The notes under the pieces are model-generated. The model was not told the DNA's origin, did no database searches, and worked only from the letters and a program-made list of their open reading frames with translations. This document shows, one piece after another, positions 6,219 through 8,253 of a DNA stretch of 8,253 bases (within the stretch, counting starts at the first letter, position 1; the number at the start of each line of letters is the position of its first letter). The DNA is from Candidatus Atribacteria bacterium. GTDB taxonomy: Bacteria; Atribacterota; JS1; SB-45; 34-128. The position numbers and the translations under genes were made by a program. The stretch lies in assembly GCA_003451675.1 (NCBI GenBank), contig DMCY01000033.1, forward strand, positions 435-8,687. Direction: 5' to 3'.

Positions 6219-6413
6219 ATGAAACTAACAAAAGATTGCGAGAAAGCTATTCGAAATCTTGCGAGATGCCGGGCAGTATACCATCAAGATCTCAATCCAG
6301 TAGAAGAACAAACCTTATTGCTCAATACGATGCAAGAGATCCAGCTTCTACTAATGGAGTTAGGAATTGACTGGCACGATTATGAAGAAAATTGTCATGA
6401 ATTAATGGAATAG
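6219..6413 (+). CDS. Uncharacterised small helical protein
   Basis: A 64-residue protein that I cannot assign. It looks wholly alpha-helical: KDCEKAIRNLARCRAVYH followed by NPVEEQTLLLNTMQEIQLLL and an acidic tail (DYEENCHELME). Three cysteines (residues 7, 17 and about 59) are not arranged as a known zinc motif. Size, helical content and acidic C-terminus are common among small phage proteins that bind host factors, but nothing specific supports that here. A GGAGG site (6205-6209) lies within the end of the preceding gene, 9 nt before the ATG, so translation of the two is probably linked. It ends in TAG followed directly by TAA. Confidence 0.72.
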   Translation: MKLTKDCEKAIRNLARCRAVYHQDLNPVEEQTLLLNTMQEIQLLLMELGIDWHDYEENCHELME

Positions 6414-6440
6414 TAAAAAAAATAATGGAGGTAAAATAAA

Positions 6441-6620
6441 ATGATTACTCAAAAAGACTACCAAGATATGAAACAAAGGGGTATAAAATATAAATGCCCT
6501 AATGGAACATGTGGCTGGGAGGCAAAAACTACCAAAAATATAATATTAGATGACAATGGAACGCCATTCTGCCCTATTTGTGGGAAAGTAATGATAGAGG
6601 TCAAATATCATGAAAACTAA
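6441..6620 (+). CDS. Small zinc-ribbon protein
   Basis: A 59-residue protein, MITQKDYQDMKQRGIKYK followed by two cysteine knuckles: CPNGTC (residues 19-24) and CPIC (44-47). The C-x4-C ... C-x2-C pattern, with Trp soon after the first pair (GWEAK) and a beta-prone spacer, is a classic rubredoxin-like or zinc-ribbon fold binding one Zn2+. Such mini-proteins in phages can bind nucleic acid, RNA polymerase or other proteins; which applies here is unknown. The ATG has GGAGG (6427-6431) 9 nt upstream in a context almost identical to that of the two preceding genes. Its last 11 nt overlap the next gene in another frame, so the two are translationally coupled. Coding character is supported by the metal-site geometry and the good ribosome-binding site. 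Confidence 0.8.
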   Translation: MITQKDYQDMKQRGIKYKCPNGTCGWEAKTTKNIILDDNGTPFCPICGKVMIEVKYHEN

Positions 6621-6798
6621 AGAAGAATTAAAAAATATTTATGAAAGTTTGAATGACTCAGAAAAGTATGGAATACAGTTTGCAATGTTACCAGCTAAAT
6701 TATTACAATATAACCTGAGTAGAGAGGATGTTTCTAACTTAATGTTAATTAGAATGGAAACAGAAAGTAATGACATTAATAAAATAAAAGTTAAATAA
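6610..6798 (+). CDS. Uncharacterised small protein overlapping the zinc-ribbon gene
   Basis: A 62-residue protein (MKTKEELKNIYESLNDSEKY...) predicted to be mostly helical, with a lysine-rich C-terminus (NDINKIKVK). I do not recognise a family. The segment LLQYNLSREDVSNLMLIRM could be a helix-turn-helix-like pair of helices, but this is weak. The ATG lies inside the last codons of the zinc-ribbon gene, with GAGG at 6597-6600, 9 nt before it. The 11-nt overlap implies co-translation and perhaps interaction of the two products. Base composition is very AT-rich (12 G+C in 6601-6660). A long gap of 43 nt with a G-rich element follows before the RadC-like gene. Confidence 0.7.
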   Translation: MKTKEELKNIYESLNDSEKYGIQFAMLPAKLLQYNLSREDVSNLMLIRMETESNDINKIKVK

Positions 6799-6807
6799 AA
6801 TCTAAGC

Positions 6808-6833
6808 GGTGGGCGGGTGGGAAAAAAGGAGGT
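6808..6833 (+). promoter_or_regulatory. G-rich element adjoining the ribosome-binding site of the JAB gene
   Basis: GGTGGGCGGGTGGG (6808-6821) has G runs of 2, 3, 3 and 3 separated by single bases, followed after an A6 run by AAGGAGGT (6826-6833), the ribosome-binding site of the gene at 6842. In RNA the four runs can form a two-layer G-quadruplex, or a three-layer one if the bulged GCGG at 6806-6809 contributes. A folded quadruplex 6 nt from the ribosome-binding site could reduce initiation. The element is in a region otherwise very low in G+C. Confidence 0.5.
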
Positions 6834-6841
6834 AAAGCAAT

Positions 6842-7327
6842 ATGCTAATGCAATCTAAAGCACAAAAAATAAATATTCCAGAAGATTTAGCCAAGGTAAT
6901 TAATGGAATAATCGAAATAGAGGATAAAATAGACCAGGATAAAGAACATTTTTTTGTTATCGGAGTAGATAATAGAAACGCTATCCAATACATTGACCTG
7001 GTATCTCTGGGCACTATTGACGCCGCTTTTGCAGAACCACGAGAAACTTTTAGATTAGCGGTAATGAAGGGAGTAAAAAGTATTCTTATTTGCCATAATC
7101 ATACCTCAAATGAATGTGAACCGTCGGAAGATGACCTTTCTATCACTCTAAGATTAATAAAAGCAGGAAAAATTTTAGGGATTGAACTATTGGACCATGT
7201 TATTCTTTGTAAAAATAAAAATAAATTATTTAGCTTTGCAAGGGAAGGATTAATAAATGAAAAAAATATGATAAATAAAATAAATGAAAAGGCAGTAAAA
7301 GAAATTAAAAATTTTTTAAAGAGGTGA
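6842..7327 (+). CDS. RadC-like JAB/MPN domain protein, stand-alone
   Basis: This 161-residue protein corresponds to the C-terminal JAB1/MPN (JAMM) domain of RadC, without the N-terminal helix-hairpin-helix part of full-length RadC (about 220 aa). Family landmarks are present in order: E35-HFFVIGVD (candidate catalytic Glu), SLGTIDAAFAEPRETFRLAV (55-74; the RadC 'vs.Gt...~v~PRe.f..A'), H85-N-H87 and S95-x2-D98 (zinc ligands H85, H87 and D98), and GIELLDHVIL. The usual HNHPSG is HNHTSN here, followed by CEP. The C-terminus is a lysine/asparagine-rich tail. RadC was once linked to DNA repair, but its biochemical role remains unsettled. Stand-alone copies are frequent on phages and mobile elements and in anti-restriction neighbourhoods. 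AAGGAGGT lies 8 nt before the ATG. It is the last gene of the cassette, stopping at TGA 28 nt before the terminator. Confidence 0.87.
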   Translation: MLMQSKAQKINIPEDLAKVINGIIEIEDKIDQDKEHFFVIGVDNRNAIQYIDLVSLGTIDAAFAEPRETFRLAVMKGVKSILICHNHTSNECEPSEDDLSITLRLIKAGKILGIELLDHVILCKNKNKLFSFAREGLINEKNMINKINEKAVKEIKNFLKR

Positions 7328-7354
7328 ATAAAATGCTGTAATGTAATTTTAAAG

Positions 7355-7382
7355 AGAGGGAGCTAATTACTCCCTCTTTTTT
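7355..7382 (+). terminator. Intrinsic terminator of the accessory cassette
   Basis: AGAGGGAG (7355-7362) and CTCCCTCT (7370-7377) form a perfect 8-bp stem with a 7-nt loop. The 3' arm runs straight into T5 (7378-7382), the textbook form for the plus strand. Read on the minus strand the stem is followed only by CTTTAAAATT, so termination of leftward transcripts would be weak. It sits 28 nt after the JAB gene stop. Confidence 0.88.
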
Positions 7383-7383
7383 A

Positions 7384-7412
7384 TTGCTATTTTTATCTCC
7401 AGGTGGTATAAT
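7384..7412 (+). promoter_or_regulatory. Orphan extended -10 promoter after the terminator
   Basis: TGGTATAAT (7404-7412) is a consensus extended -10. TTGCTA (7384-7389) lies 17 nt upstream as a partial -35 (four of six). It would start near 7419 and run rightward into about 250 nt without an open frame of note, then antisense to the 3' part of the small terminase gene. A non-coding or antisense RNA is the natural product. AT-rich DNA yields chance TATAAT sites, which limits confidence. Confidence 0.45.
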
Positions 7413-7515
7413 TATTAGTGAAAAAATGAGAAATCTGATTTTAGAGGGATAATACTGTCATAATTGAAAAATCTACTAAAATTAATGGTATTATATTAAT
7501 TGAAGCATAAAATCG

Positions 7516-7587
7516 CCTCTACGGGCTTCTGGTGAGATGATAGAGAGTAGCGATAAAATCCAGTAGGGGGATAATCCATCCTCGCTA
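7516..7587 (+). other. Possible pseudoknotted RNA segment in the 7383-7666 gene-free region
   Basis: The region 7383-7666 has no supported gene. Within it CCTCTA (7516-7521) can pair with TAGGGG (7564-7569, one G-U wobble), with CTGG (7529-7532) and CCAG (7560-7563) nested inside. TAGCGA (7548-7553), in the loop of that hairpin, is perfectly complementary to TCGCTA (7582-7587) beyond it. That is the layout of an H-type pseudoknot. The wobble pair works only on the plus strand. Also present is AAATTCTGA repeated at 7588 and 7605. The fold is my manual reading and matches no RNA family I recognise. Confidence 0.3.
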
Positions 7588-7666
7588 AAATTCTGACTAT
7601 AATCAAATTCTGATAATTTCTGTCCTAAGAGGGAAAACTCCCGCAAAGACCATCGAAAAATCCAGG

Positions 7667-8253
7667 CTATTTTTTAGTCCCGCCCTTTTTTAACAGCGGT
7701 AATATTGTCTGCTGTTCTTCTCCAGGTATATCTTCGATAATCTCCTGGGCTTCTATTTCTACCTCTTCTACTTTTTTCTGGTCAAAGACGAAAACAAATG
7801 TTTGTCCCTGCTGAGTTTCATTGCGTCTTGTCCATTTAAGCTCGGAAAAATCCTCGTCTAAGCATCCTAAGAGATATTTGTATACTCGCCAGTCTTCGGT
7901 CTTCTTTTGTTTACTGGCTTTTAGCATTTCTCTCTTATAGCGTTTAGTGAGGCGGGCTCTGGCATACAAGAAGGCATCCCGAAATTGCGGAAATTGGTTT
8001 AACCAGGTTTCTATTGTGCTTCTTGGAACATTTACCTCTGCGCAAATAATCGACATAAAACCTTCTTCTTCTGTTACTTCTATAATTTTATCCCACAATT
8101 CTTGTGTTAATATTGGACTCTGAACAGTAACATTCTGCACCATAATATCATGCTTATTTTTTTTCCCTACAAAACTTTTAGGTTTTGTTACTTCTACTAT
8201 CTCTTGTTTTACTTCCTGCTCCACTATGGGCTCTGGCTCATCCTTCGGCTTCG
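7667..8253 (-). CDS. terS: Terminase small subunit, 5' end outside the window
   Basis: The frame ends at TAG 7669-7667 and stays open to the right edge. A GTG at 8224-8222 would give 185 residues but has no ribosome-binding site. The nine codons before it (KPKDEPEPI) continue the same acidic/lysine-rich style, so the true start is probably beyond the window. Numbered from that GTG, a helix-turn-helix spans about 56-76 (FMSIICAEVNVPRSTIETWL), followed by NQFPQFRDAFLYARARL, a pattern typical of phage DNA-packaging small subunits that recognise the pac/cos site. A central helical region (about 88-130) would make the oligomer ring. The acidic tail (EVEIEAQEIIEDIPGEEQQ) ending in basic KKGGTKK may contact the large subunit. 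It has the same direction as terL but is separated from it by the inverted cassette. The family call comes from the pattern and from its place upstream of terL. Confidence 0.8.
   Translation of the reverse strand, partial: KPKDEPEPIVEQEVKQEIVEVTKPKSFVGKKNKHDIMVQNVTVQSPILTQELWDKIIEVTEEEGFMSIICAEVNVPRSTIETWLNQFPQFRDAFLYARARLTKRYKREMLKASKQKKTEDWRVYKYLLGCLDEDFSELKWTRRNETQQGQTFVFVFDQKKVEEVEIEAQEIIEDIPGEEQQTILPLLKKGGTKK

Noticed and set aside
6802..7014. Minus-strand frame of 70 codons
   Set aside because: It lies antisense within the conserved JAB gene and lacks initiation signals.
7630..7675. Terminator after the small terminase gene
   Set aside because: GGGA-N4-TCCC (4 bp) and the A5T/ATTTTT pairing are too weak, and neither is followed by a U-tract in the minus direction.

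Overview
This 8.25 kb window is part of the DNA-packaging and head-assembly module of a tailed bacteriophage (Caudoviricetes) or prophage. Leftward, on the minus strand, it reads small terminase (5' end beyond the right edge), large terminase, P22-type portal, scaffold, coat protein, and a small probable head-accessory protein cut by the left edge. That is the P22 order (genes 3-2-1-8-5). No prohead protease gene lies between portal and coat, which also fits the P22 assembly style. The DNA is AT-rich, most genes have strong AGGAGG-like ribosome-binding sites, and TAA, TAG and TGA all act as stops, so translation is standard bacterial. This suggests a phage of a low-GC bacterium, but nothing here fixes the host.

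The main oddity is that small and large terminase are separated by about 2.3 kb holding a rightward cassette of five small genes (5945-7327). It has its own sigma70-type promoter (5872-5900) and a clear intrinsic terminator (7355-7382). It encodes two unrecognised proteins (90 and 64 aa), a 59-aa zinc-ribbon protein, a 62-aa protein overlapping it, and a stand-alone RadC-type JAB/MPN metalloenzyme domain of 161 aa. The 60-base stretches I counted are far more AT-rich than those in the head genes (7 to 12 G+C per 60 bases, against 24 to 25). The layout resembles a 'moron' or accessory cassette: an independently transcribed insertion in a late operon. Its function is unknown.

Two non-coding stretches flank the cassette. 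The left one (5401-5944) holds the promoter of the large terminase gene, placed so that transcription should begin at the A of its ATG (a predicted leaderless mRNA). It also holds a strong G-quadruplex motif on the minus strand, three copies of a GGATGCCAG element, A/T-tract palindromes, and the cassette promoter with an A8 tract just upstream. The right one (7383-7666) holds an orphan extended -10 promoter and a segment that could fold as a pseudoknotted RNA, pointing at the 3' end of the small terminase gene.

Within the head operon, the portal gene has a likely promoter of its own, the scaffold gene has an 80-nt hairpin-rich leader, and a 9-bp GC-rich hairpin separates coat and accessory genes. 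These are plausible devices for setting different protein amounts. All functional assignments come from reading motifs and gene order, not from database searches.
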